Origin: Microbacteriaceae bacterium
Lineage (GTDB): Bacteria > Actinomycetota > Actinomycetes > Actinomycetales > Microbacteriaceae
Length of the DNA: 32,840 bases
Direction: 5' to 3'
Assembly (NCBI GenBank): GCA_025463615.1
Contig: JAODAU010000191.1
Location: forward strand, 1-32,840
Part shown: positions 22,804 to 29,669 of the stretch, piece by piece
Layout of the letters: every line of letters starts with the position of its first letter
Position numbering within the stretch: position 1 is the stretch's first letter
The notes under the pieces: model-generated
The model's input: the letters and a program-made list of their open reading frames with translations, nothing else
What the model was told of the DNA's origin: nothing
Databases searched by the model: none
Made by a program: the position numbers and the translations under genes

Positions 22804-23912
22804 GGCGGCTGAGGCAGGTGATCGCCGGTCACCCGATCCTGTCGCTCGTCGTCGCGATCGTCGTCGGGGCCGCGCTCGTCGGCGCGGTCTGGGGCATCGT
22901 GGCCGCGAGCATCTCGGGCACGCCCTCCGCGAGCGACTCGCACACTCCGAAGCCGACGGTCATCCCCACGGCGACGCCGCACCCCACGACCACCGCGGCG
23001 GCCGCGCCCGGAAAGGCCGACTGCAGCGCCGGCGGCACCACGGTCTCCGACGCCGCGTCCCTGCAGAAGGCGCTGGATGCCGCCCAGCCCGGCACCACGA
23101 TCACCCTCAGGCCCGGCTCCTACGTGGGCAACTTCACCGCGTCGGCCTCGGGCACGGCATCCAGCCCCATCACGCTCTGCGGGCCGAGCTCGGCCGTGCT
23201 CGACGGCGGCTCCACGAAGAAGGGGTACGTGTTCCACCTCGACCACGCCTCCTACTGGAAGCTCGCCGGCTTCACGGTGACCAACGGGCAGAAGGGCGTC
23301 GTCACCGACGGCACGGTCGGCTCGCTCATCCAGGGGCTCACCGTCACCGCCATCGGCGACGAGGCGATCCACCTGCGCGACTTCAGCACCGACAACACGG
23401 TCGACGGCAACACGGTGAGCCGCACGGGCCTCCTCAAGACCAAGTTCGGCGAGGGCATCTACATCGGCAGCGCCAAGAGCAACTGGTGCACCTACAGCGA
23501 CTGCAAGGCCGACGCGAGCGACCGCAACGTGATCTCGAACAACACGATCACGCAGACCACGGCCGAGAGCGTCGACATCAAGGAGGGCACGTCGCACGGC
23601 GTGCTCAAGGGCAACACCTTCGACGGCTCGAGCCTGGTCGAATCCGGCGCGGATTCCTGGGTCGACGTCAAGGGCGACGACTGGGTCATCTCGGGCAACA
23701 CCGGCACCAACTCGCCGAACGACGGGTTCCAGACCCACCAGATCGTCGACGGCATGGGCACCCGCAACGTGTTCAGCCACAACGTCGCCAACGTCAACGG
23801 ACCCGGCTACGGGTTCGCCTTCAAGCCCGCGCTCGACAACGTCGTCGACTGCGACAACACGGTTACCGGTGCCGGAAGCGGCCTGAGCAACGTCACCTGT
23901 ACCGGCGGATAA
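22800..23912 (+). CDS. Membrane-anchored parallel beta-helix protein, polysaccharide lyase/epimerase-like
   Basis: A 370-residue protein. An uncleaved-looking N-terminal helix (residues 13-37) is followed by a Thr/Pro spacer (about 40-70) and an extracellular beta-helix. Residues 85-130 (LQKALDAAQPGTTITLRPGSYVGNF, then SSPITLCGPSSAVLDGG) resemble the first coils of PL6-type alginate/chondroitin lyases and related epimerases. Later coils include NTVDGNTVSRTG, NVISNNTITQTTAESVDIKEG and WVISGNTGTNSPNDGF. Six Cys residues occur outside the membrane segment, including the pair WCTYSDC, suggesting disulfides. It starts at ATG 22800 inside the previous stop (ATGA). It probably acts on the polymer made by the upstream synthase. 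Confidence 0.85.
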   Translation: MRRLRQVIAGHPILSLVVAIVVGAALVGAVWGIVAASISGTPSASDSHTPKPTVIPTATPHPTTTAAAAPGKADCSAGGTTVSDAASLQKALDAAQPGTTITLRPGSYVGNFTASASGTASSPITLCGPSSAVLDGGSTKKGYVFHLDHASYWKLAGFTVTNGQKGVVTDGTVGSLIQGLTVTAIGDEAIHLRDFSTDNTVDGNTVSRTGLLKTKFGEGIYIGSAKSNWCTYSDCKADASDRNVISNNTITQTTAESVDIKEGTSHGVLKGNTFDGSSLVESGADSWVDVKGDDWVISGNTGTNSPNDGFQTHQIVDGMGTRNVFSHNVANVNGPGYGFAFKPALDNVVDCDNTVTGAGSGLSNVTCTGG

Positions 23913-23969
23913 CGGCCGACCCGACCACCCCTTTCCGCATCCAATCGACCCGAACGAGGAAACCCAACT

Positions 23970-25397
23970 ATGAGCGAGATCACCACCTCACCGACTCCCT
24001 CGATGGCCCCCATCGCGCAGAATCCGCGCCTCACGGTCATCGGCACCGGCTACCTCGGTGCCACCCACGCCATCTGCATGGCCATGCTCGGCTTCGAGGT
24101 TCTCGGAGTCGACGTCGACGCGCGCAAGATCGAGGCCCTCGCGGCCGGCACCGTGCCCTTCTTCGAACCCGGCCTGCCCGAGAAGCTCCGCGAGGCGCTC
24201 GACTCCGGCCGGCTGCGCTTCAGCACCGACTTCAGCGAGGCGGCCGCCTGGGGCGACGTGCACTACGTCTGCGTCGGCACCCCGCAGGCCAAGGACTCGG
24301 ATGCCGCCGACCTCACCTACGTGGAACTCGCCTTTGCCGAACTCGCCAGCCAGATCACGCGCCGTGCGCTCATCGTGGGCAAGTCGACCGTGCCCATCGG
24401 CACGGCCGCCCGCCTGACCGCGCTCGTGCACCGCGTCTCGCCGGCCGGCACCGAGGTCGAGGTCGCCTGGAACCCCGAGTTCCTGCGCGAGGGCTACGCA
24501 GTGCAGGACACGCTCCAGCCCGATCGCCTCGTGTTCGGTGTCGACTCGGAGTGGGCCGAGCTGCAGCTCCGCGCCGCGTTCAAGCCGATCCTCGACGAAG
24601 AGACGCCGCTCGTGGTCTGCGACCTCGCGACCGCCGAGCTCGTCAAGGTGGCCGCCAACTCGTTCCTCGCCACGAAGATCTCGTACATCAACGCGATGGC
24701 CGAGGTCTGCGAGGCCACCGGCGCCGACGTGAACCTGCTCGCCTCCGCCCTCTCCTACGACTCGCGCATCGGCGGTCGCTTCCTCAAGCCGGGGCTCGGC
24801 TTCGGCGGGGGATGCCTGCCCAAGGACATCCGCGCCTTCGCCTTCCGCGCCGAGGAGCTCGGCGTCGGCCAGGCGGTCGCGTTCCTGCACGAGGTCGACG
24901 GCATCAACCAGCGCCGCCGCACCCGCACCGTGGACCTGATCCGCGAGCTCTCGGACGGGTCGCTCGAGGGCGTGCGCGTCGCCGCGCTCGGGGCGGCCTT
25001 CAAGCCGAACTCGGACGACATCCGTGACGCCCCGGCCCTGGACGTGGCGCGGATGCTGGCCGCCGAGGGCGCCATCGTCACGGTCTACGACCCGGAGGCG
25101 AACGACAACGCGCGCCGCGCGTTCCCCGACCTCGGCTACGCGGACTCCCTCGCGGAGGCGGTGGACGGCGCCGACGTCGTCGCGCTGCTCACCGAGTGGC
25201 AGGAGTTCCGCGACGCCGATCCCGACGACCTCGGGGCGCTCGTCGCGCACCGCCGCGTCGTCGACGGCCGTCACGCACTTGACGCGGATGACTACCGCGC
25301 CAAGGGATGGGAGTATCGGGCACTCGGGCGACCGTCGGCGCCGCGGACGGTGGCGCTCGTGTCCGACGTTAGGGACGAAGTACTCCTGTCCGCCTAG
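23970..25397 (+). CDS. UDP-glucose 6-dehydrogenase (UDP-glucose/GDP-mannose dehydrogenase family)
   Basis: A 475-residue enzyme oxidising UDP-glucose to UDP-glucuronate with two NAD+. The NAD loop is VIGTGYLGATHA (residues 23-34). The central domain has STVPIGTA, NPEFLREG, ELVKVAANSFLATKISYINA (Lys226, Asn230) and the catalytic Cys282 in GFGGGCLPKDIRAF. The C-terminal domain has the ALGAAFKPNSDDIRDAPAL signature. The N-terminal ~18 residues are a short extension. ATG 23970 has GAGGA nine bases upstream. It lies 57 bases after the beta-helix gene and ends the operon before a strong terminator. GDP-mannose dehydrogenase belongs to the same family, but galU nearby favours UDP-glucose. Confidence 0.93.
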   Translation: MSEITTSPTPSMAPIAQNPRLTVIGTGYLGATHAICMAMLGFEVLGVDVDARKIEALAAGTVPFFEPGLPEKLREALDSGRLRFSTDFSEAAAWGDVHYVCVGTPQAKDSDAADLTYVELAFAELASQITRRALIVGKSTVPIGTAARLTALVHRVSPAGTEVEVAWNPEFLREGYAVQDTLQPDRLVFGVDSEWAELQLRAAFKPILDEETPLVVCDLATAELVKVAANSFLATKISYINAMAEVCEATGADVNLLASALSYDSRIGGRFLKPGLGFGGGCLPKDIRAFAFRAEELGVGQAVAFLHEVDGINQRRRTRTVDLIRELSDGSLEGVRVAALGAAFKPNSDDIRDAPALDVARMLAAEGAIVTVYDPEANDNARRAFPDLGYADSLAEAVDGADVVALLTEWQEFRDADPDDLGALVAHRRVVDGRHALDADDYRAKGWEYRALGRPSAPRTVALVSDVRDEVLLSA

Positions 25398-25408
25398 TCA
25401 GGCGTGAC

Positions 25409-25453
25409 ACGGGGCTCTCGGCTACTGGGTAGGCCGAGGGCCCCGTTTCATTT
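25409..25453 (+). terminator. Rho-independent terminator of the polysaccharide operon
   Basis: Arms at 25409-25422 (ACGGGGCTCTCGGC) and 25433-25446 (GCCGAGGGCCCCGT) pair over 14 positions with one G-T wobble and a 10-base loop, followed by TTTCATTT. It begins 12 bases after the dehydrogenase stop. Confidence 0.9.
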
Positions 25454-25530
25454 GCAGCCTGTGCAAACCTGCACCCGCGCAAATCTGCACTTGCGCAACT
25501 CTGCAGAGACTGCAATAATACAGATATGCA
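25453..25530 (+). promoter_or_regulatory. Periodic operator array and leaderless promoter of the TetR gene
   Basis: TGCA-type tetramers (TGCA, CGCA or TACA) occur at 25453, 25462, 25470, 25478, 25486, 25494, 25502, 25511, 25519 and 25527, that is every 8-9 bases. In pairs they form pseudo-palindromes such as GTGCAAACCTGCAC (25461-25474), GCGCAAATCTGCAC (25477-25490), GCGCAACTCTGCAG (25493-25506) and CTGCAATAATACAG (25510-25523). AATAAT at 25514-25519 is six bases from the ATG, and TTGCGC (25491-25496) lies 17 bases further up, so the array overlaps the whole promoter. No Shine-Dalgarno is present. Confidence 0.7.
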
Positions 25531-26170
25531 AAATTCTGACGGCGCGCGCGAGCCCGGTCTCCGCGAGCGCAAGCGCGACGAGACGCGCCTCCGCATGGAG
25601 GCCGCCGCGGTCGCCATCGCGCTCGAGAAGGGCGTCGAGAACACCACCGTCGACGCGATCAGCGCGGCCGCGGACGTCTCGCCGCGCACCTTCTTCAACT
25701 ACTTCGACAGCAAAGAGGACGCGATCCTCGGCATGCGCGACTCCGAGATCGCGGCCCGCACCATCGAGGCCCACCTCGAGGACTTCAGCGGCAAGGATGT
25801 CGTCGCCTCCGTCATCGCCCTGTTCGCCGCGGTGCTGAGCCCGGGCCTCTCGAGCCCCGAGCTGCAACGCTCGCGCATGAAGCTGGCCAAGCAGCATCCG
25901 CAGCTCTTCACGCGCCAGCTGGCGCAGATGACGCGCATGAACGAGCAGCTCACCACCGCGATCGTCACGCTCCTCAAGGCGAACGACGCGTACGCGGGCC
26001 GCGACGACGACCAGCTGGCCACGGATGCGGAGATGCTGCTCGCCCTGTGCGGGGGCGCCTTCCGCATCGCCGTCAAGGAGTGGATGGTGGCCGGCGGCCG
26101 CGCGTCCACCCACGAACTCGAAACACGCGCGACAGCGCTCGTGCACGACCTCACAGAAAGACTGAAATGA
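25526..26170 (+). CDS. TetR/AcrR-family transcriptional regulator of the adjacent exporter
   Basis: A 214-residue repressor. The N-terminal helix-turn-helix spans about residues 15-65 (RERKRDETRLRMEAAAVAIALEKGVENTTVDAISAAADVSPRTFFNYFDSKEDAIL), a classic TetR domain with the FFNYFxSKE end. The C-terminal ligand domain is alpha-helical. Its stop overlaps the start of the MFS gene (ATGA), the usual repressor-exporter pairing. The upstream periodic array suggests it represses its own operon until an exporter substrate binds. ATG 25526 appears leaderless. Moderately lower GC in the promoter contrasts with the coding region. Confidence 0.93.
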   Translation: MQNSDGAREPGLRERKRDETRLRMEAAAVAIALEKGVENTTVDAISAAADVSPRTFFNYFDSKEDAILGMRDSEIAARTIEAHLEDFSGKDVVASVIALFAAVLSPGLSSPELQRSRMKLAKQHPQLFTRQLAQMTRMNEQLTTAIVTLLKANDAYAGRDDDQLATDAEMLLALCGGAFRIAVKEWMVAGGRASTHELETRATALVHDLTERLK

Positions 26171-27753
26171 CAACCACAGCACTACCCGAACCGACCGTCG
26201 GGTCGGATCGGGCCAGACGCAACATCCTGCTCGTCTTCGCGGGCCTCATCGTGACGATGCTGCTCGCCTCGCTCGACCAGACCATCTTCTCCACCGCCCT
26301 CCCGACCATCGTCGGCGAGCTGCACGGCGTGAACGAGATGCTTTGGGTGACCACGGCATACATCCTCGCCTCCACCATCGTGCTGCCCGTCTACGGCAAG
26401 CTCGGCGACCTCATCGGCCGCAAGGGGCTGTTCATCGCGGCCATCTCCCTGTTCATCGTCGGCTCGATCGTGGGCGGCATGGCGGGCGACATGACGCAGC
26501 TGATCGTCGGCCGCGCCATCCAGGGCCTCGGCGGCGGCGGACTGATGATCCTCGCCCAGGCGATCATCGCCGACGTGGTGCCTGCGCGTGAGCGCGGTCG
26601 TTACATGGGCATCATGGGCGGCGTGTTCGCCCTGTCCTCGGTGGCCGGCCCGCTGCTCGGCGGCTGGTTCACCGAGGGTCCCGGCTGGCGCTGGGGCCTC
26701 TGGATGAACGTGCCGCTCGGCATCCTCGCCATCATCTCGGCCATCGCGTTCCTCAAGCTGCCGAAGGGCGGCACCGTGAAGCCGCGCATCGACTTCACCG
26801 GCATGGTGCTGCTCGCCCTCGCGTCGACCGGCCTCGTGCTGATCACCACCTGGGGTGGAACCACCTACGACTGGAACTCGGTGCAGATCATCTCGCTCAT
26901 CGTGGGCACGGTCATCGCCGCGTTCGCCTTCGTGATGGTGGAGCGCAGGGCGGCCGAGCCGATCATGCCGCTGCACCTCTTCAAGGACCGCAACTTCAAC
27001 CTGACCACGATCGCCGGCCTCATCATCGGCATCGCGATGTTCGGGGCGCTCGCCTACCTGCCGACGTACCTGCAGATGGTGACCGGCGTGAATGCCACCC
27101 AGGCAGGGCTCCTGATGATCCCGATGATGGCGGCCCTGCTGCTCACCTCGATCACCGCGGGCCAGCTCGTCAGCCGCACCGGTCGCTACAAGTGGCTGCC
27201 GATCGTCGGAACGGCGATCGTGGCGGTGGCGCTCGTGCTGCTGTCGACCATGTCGCCGACGATGCCGGTCTGGGTGCTCTGCGCCTTCCTGGCCATCATG
27301 GGCGTCGGCCTCGGCATGAGCATGCAGATCCTGATCCTGATCGTGCAGAACTCGTTCCCGCTGAAGGAGGTCGGCACGGCAACCGCGTCGAACAACTACT
27401 TCCGCCAGATCGGGGCCTCGCTCGGCTCCGCGGTGGTCGGAACGCTGTTCGCGTCGCGCCTGGCCACCCTGCTCACCGACCGGCTTCCCGCCGGCGCCGG
27501 GGGGACGGGCGGAAGCAACTCGTTCACGCCCGACCTGGTGAAGAGCCTGCCGGATGCCGTGCGGTCGATCATCGTGGGCTCGTACAACGACGCGCTCACG
27601 CCGATCTTCCTCTACATGGCCCCGATCGTGCTCATCGCGACGGCCCTGCTGATCTTCGTGAAGGAGAAGCCGCTGGCCACCACCCTGGACCGCGACATCG
27701 TGCCCGAGTCCCTCGAGATCGACGGCGCCACCCGGGTAACCCTCGACGCCTAG
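26167..27753 (+). CDS. MFS multidrug exporter, DHA2 family (14 helices)
   Basis: A 528-residue transporter. Motif D1 is visible as LDQTIFSTALPTIVGEL, motif A as GKLGDLIGRKGLF, motif B around VGRAIQGLGGGGLM, and antiporter motif C as GVFALSSVAGPLLGGWFTE, all diagnostic of drug:H+ antiporters; the length and helix count fit the 14-helix DHA2 group. WRWGLWMNVPLG is a typical family segment. Its start is coupled to the TetR stop. Substrates are unknown; the family exports cationic dyes, antiseptics and some antibiotics. Confidence 0.95.
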   Translation: MTTTALPEPTVGSDRARRNILLVFAGLIVTMLLASLDQTIFSTALPTIVGELHGVNEMLWVTTAYILASTIVLPVYGKLGDLIGRKGLFIAAISLFIVGSIVGGMAGDMTQLIVGRAIQGLGGGGLMILAQAIIADVVPARERGRYMGIMGGVFALSSVAGPLLGGWFTEGPGWRWGLWMNVPLGILAIISAIAFLKLPKGGTVKPRIDFTGMVLLALASTGLVLITTWGGTTYDWNSVQIISLIVGTVIAAFAFVMVERRAAEPIMPLHLFKDRNFNLTTIAGLIIGIAMFGALAYLPTYLQMVTGVNATQAGLLMIPMMAALLLTSITAGQLVSRTGRYKWLPIVGTAIVAVALVLLSTMSPTMPVWVLCAFLAIMGVGLGMSMQILILIVQNSFPLKEVGTATASNNYFRQIGASLGSAVVGTLFASRLATLLTDRLPAGAGGTGGSNSFTPDLVKSLPDAVRSIIVGSYNDALTPIFLYMAPIVLIATALLIFVKEKPLATTLDRDIVPESLEIDGATRVTLDA

Positions 27754-27761
27754 TACGTCCC

Positions 27762-27818
27762 CGAAGGGCAGACATCGCCCCCTCCCCGACAACGGGAAGG
27801 GGCGATGTCTGCCCTTCG
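27762..27818. terminator. Perfect 20-bp inverted repeat downstream of the exporter
   Basis: CGAAGGGCAGACATCGCCCC (27762-27781) and its exact complement (27799-27818) are separated by 17 bases that can pair further (CCCCG with CGGG). It starts nine bases after the MFS stop. There is no T-tract on either side, so termination would rely on stem stability; it could also serve as a bidirectional barrier or mRNA 3' end protector. Confidence 0.75.
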
Positions 27819-27839
27819 CCATGAGAAATTCTGCGGGCG

Positions 27840-27863
27840 GTTATACCGGGTTATACTGGGCGG
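27840..27863 (+). promoter_or_regulatory. Promoter and probable autoregulatory repeat of the toxin-antitoxin operon
   Basis: GTTATACCGG (27840-27849) and GTTATACTGG (27850-27859) are tandem 10-bp repeats with one difference. The second contains TATACT (27852-27857), a five-of-six match to the -10 consensus, followed by exactly six bases and the ATG at 27864, consistent with a leaderless transcript. Tandem sites on one helical face suit a ribbon-helix-helix antitoxin. Confidence 0.6.
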
Positions 27864-28109
27864 ATGAAGACGGCGATCTCCCTTTCGGACGACACTTTCG
27901 AACGCGTCACTCGGCGCGCTCGCGAACTAGGGGTGAGCAGGTCCGAGCTGTTCGCTCGCGCGGCGGTTAGTTATCTTGACGACCTGGATGCCCGATCACT
28001 GACTGCGGGTGTCAACGCTGCCGTGGATCTCATCGTCGATCGGGACGAGTCGACGGCCCTGGCAGTCGAGGTCGGTCACCGCCTGCTCGCCGAATCCGAC
28101 GAATGGTGA
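27864..28109 (+). CDS. MazE-type antitoxin, ribbon-helix-helix
   Basis: An 81-residue protein. The N-terminal MKTAISLSDDTFERVTRRARELGVSRSELFARAAVSYL is a ribbon-helix-helix DNA-binding domain of the MazE9/CopG kind: one beta strand and two helices. The acidic C-terminal half (LTAGVNAAVDLIVDRDESTALAVEVG) would wrap and inhibit the toxin. It overlaps the toxin gene by seven bases, and the tandem TTATAC repeats at its promoter are likely its operator. Third-position GC bias is weaker than in neighbours, hinting at horizontal acquisition. Confidence 0.88.
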   Translation: MKTAISLSDDTFERVTRRARELGVSRSELFARAAVSYLDDLDARSLTAGVNAAVDLIVDRDESTALAVEVGHRLLAESDEW

Positions 28110-28447
28110 TCGAGCGCGGCGGCATCTACTGGGCCGACCTCGGCGCCGCCGATGGGAGCAGGCCGGGCAAGCGGCGCCCGGTCCTCGTCGTCCAGGCCGA
28201 CCCGTACAACGCCAGTCGACTGGGGACGGTTCTCGCGGCGGTCATCACCTCGAACACGGCCCTCGCCTCCATGCCGGGGAACGTGTTCCTCTCGTCGGCG
28301 ATTTCGGAGCTGCCACGGGATTCCGTCGTCAACGTGACTGCGCTCGTGACGGTGAACAAGATCGACCTGGAGGAGAAGGCGGGCACACTTCCGTCGGCTG
28401 TGCTCGACGAGGTCAGTGCGGGACTTCGCCGGGTGCTGGATGTGTGA
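28103..28447 (+). CDS. MazF-type endoribonuclease toxin
   Basis: A 114-residue PemK/MazF-fold toxin. Conserved features are IERGGIYWADLG at the N-terminus, PGKRRPVLVVQADPYN (the Arg-Pro and following strand form the active site), the TVLAAVITSNT strand and the C-terminal LDEVSAGLRRVLDV. MazF enzymes cut mRNA or tRNA at short sequences and arrest growth unless bound by their antitoxin. ATG 28103 overlaps the antitoxin stop; the in-frame GTG 28106 (GTGA overlap) is an alternative. No frameshift or missing segment is seen, so the module looks functional. Confidence 0.92.
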   Translation: MVIERGGIYWADLGAADGSRPGKRRPVLVVQADPYNASRLGTVLAAVITSNTALASMPGNVFLSSAISELPRDSVVNVTALVTVNKIDLEEKAGTLPSAVLDEVSAGLRRVLDV

Positions 28448-28472
28448 CGGGGCCCAAGCGGATCCGGCCCTG

Positions 28473-28478
28473 TAGGCT
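28473..28478 (+). promoter_or_regulatory. Probable -10 element of the riboswitch-terC transcript
   Basis: TAGGCT fits the TANNNT pattern. Transcription would start near 28485, immediately before the first base pair of the riboswitch at 28487. A clear -35 element was not found. Confidence 0.4.
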
Positions 28479-28486
28479 GGGGACCA

Positions 28487-28584
28487 CGAAGGGGAGTATT
28501 CCCGCTCGTCGCACCCGTCAGTACGGTCGCCAGTGTTGCCGGCCCGGATGCGGCGGCACGTTCACGTGCGGAAGAGACTTTCGG
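28487..28584 (+). ncRNA. yybP-ykoY manganese riboswitch
   Basis: The RNA opens with CGAAGGGGAGTA (28487-28498), the hallmark GGGGAGUA start of this class, and closes with GACTTTCGG (28576-28584). P1 is formed by CGAAGG (28487-28492) with CTTTCG (28578-28583). The interior contains CGTCAGTACGG and GC-rich helices as expected for the paired Mn2+-binding loops. It precedes a TerC/Alx-type gene, the classic partner. CTTTCGG (28578-28584) is also complementary to CCGAAGG (28607-28613), which contains the Shine-Dalgarno sequence. Ligand-stabilised P1 would therefore free the ribosome site, giving translational activation by Mn2+. Confidence 0.85.
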
Positions 28585-28619
28585 TCATCCGGCGTGCGCG
28601 CCGCTACCGAAGGGTTCCC

Positions 28620-29609
28620 GTGGAACTTCAACTCCCGCTCTGGTTCGAGGTCGGCTCGATCGTCGTACTCATCCTCATCGTGATCGCCGACGTGGTGCTC
28701 GCCTACAAGCGTCCGCACATCCCGTCGACGCGCGAATCGGCGCTGTGGATCGCGTTCTACGTGGGACTCGCCCTCGTGTTCGCCGTGCTCATGTACATCT
28801 TCGCCGGCGCCGACCACGCCGGGCAGTTCGTGGCGGGATGGCTCACGGAGTACAGCCTGTCGATCGACAACCTGTTCGTGTTCGTGATCATCATGGCCAG
28901 GTTCTCGGTGCCCAGGAAGTACCAGCAGGAGGTGCTCATGGTGGGCATCATCATCGCGCTGGTGCTGCGCGGCATCTTCATCCTGCTGGGCGCGCAGCTC
29001 ATCGAGAACTTCAGCTGGATCTTCTACATCTTCGGTGCGTTCCTTCTCTATACGGCGATCCACCAGGTGCTGCAGAACAGCGACGAGATGGACGAGACCG
29101 AGAGCGGGCTCATCCGCTTCCTGCGCAAGCGCATCCCGATCACCGACCGGTACAACGGCGCCAAGCTGCGCACCGAGGTCGACGGCAAGCGCATGTTCAC
29201 CCCGATCATCGTGGTGCTCATCGCGCTCGGCTCCACCGACCTGGTGTTCGCGCTCGACTCGATCCCCGCCATCTTCGGCATCACCACGAGCCCGTTCATC
29301 GTCTTCACCGCGAACGTGTTCGCGCTGATGGGGCTCCGACAGCTCTACTTCCTGCTCGGCGACCTCATCGACCGGCTCGTGTACCTCAAGTACGGCATCG
29401 CGTTCATCCTCGCCTTCATCGGCGTGAAGCTGGTGCTCCACGCGCTGCACACCAACGAGCTGCCGTTCCTCAACGGCGGCAAGGGCATCGAGTGGGCGCC
29501 CGAGATCCCCACCCTCGTCTCGCTCGGCGTGATCGTGGTCTCGATGGCCATCGCCGTCGGCGCGAGCCTGATCAAGCTGCGCATGGATCGCGTGCGGGCG
29601 GATGGGTAG
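28620..29609 (+). CDS. TerC/Alx-family membrane protein, probable Mn2+ exporter
   Basis: A 329-residue integral membrane protein with seven or more helices. Signature acidic positions are in EYSLSIDNLFVFVIIM (Asp83) and GSTDLVFALDSIPAIFGIT (Asp207, Asp213), the two inverted-repeat halves of the TerC fold. A cytoplasmic loop (about 152-192) separates them. GTG 28620 is chosen because GAAGGG lies five bases upstream and upstream sequence belongs to the riboswitch. Family members such as Alx and YkoY export manganese; the upstream riboswitch supports that role over tellurite resistance. Stand-alone transcription unit. Confidence 0.92.
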   Translation: MELQLPLWFEVGSIVVLILIVIADVVLAYKRPHIPSTRESALWIAFYVGLALVFAVLMYIFAGADHAGQFVAGWLTEYSLSIDNLFVFVIIMARFSVPRKYQQEVLMVGIIIALVLRGIFILLGAQLIENFSWIFYIFGAFLLYTAIHQVLQNSDEMDETESGLIRFLRKRIPITDRYNGAKLRTEVDGKRMFTPIIVVLIALGSTDLVFALDSIPAIFGITTSPFIVFTANVFALMGLRQLYFLLGDLIDRLVYLKYGIAFILAFIGVKLVLHALHTNELPFLNGGKGIEWAPEIPTLVSLGVIVVSMAIAVGASLIKLRMDRVRADG

Positions 29610-29622
29610 CGCTCCCCATTGA

Positions 29623-29652
29623 TTGGGCCGCCCCGGTGCCGGAAGGTAGCGT
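29623..29652 (+). promoter_or_regulatory. Putative promoter of the phosphatase-FHA-kinase operon
   Basis: TTGGGC (29623-29628) and TAGCGT (29647-29652) are 18 bases apart, upstream of the GGAGG ribosome site (29660-29664) and the GTG start at 29670. Matches to consensus are moderate. Confidence 0.4.
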
Positions 29653-29669
29653 AGGGGCGGGAGGACGGT

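Noticed and set aside
27762..27818. Miniature inverted-repeat transposable element
   Set aside because: The inverted repeat has only a 17-base interior and no visible target-site duplication, so a hairpin terminator is simpler.
28533..28620. Upstream ATG starts (28533 or 28548) for the TerC gene
   Set aside because: They would translate the riboswitch aptamer and add a 24-29 residue basic stretch (VRKRLSVIRRARRYRR); GTG 28620 has a well-spaced GAAGGG.
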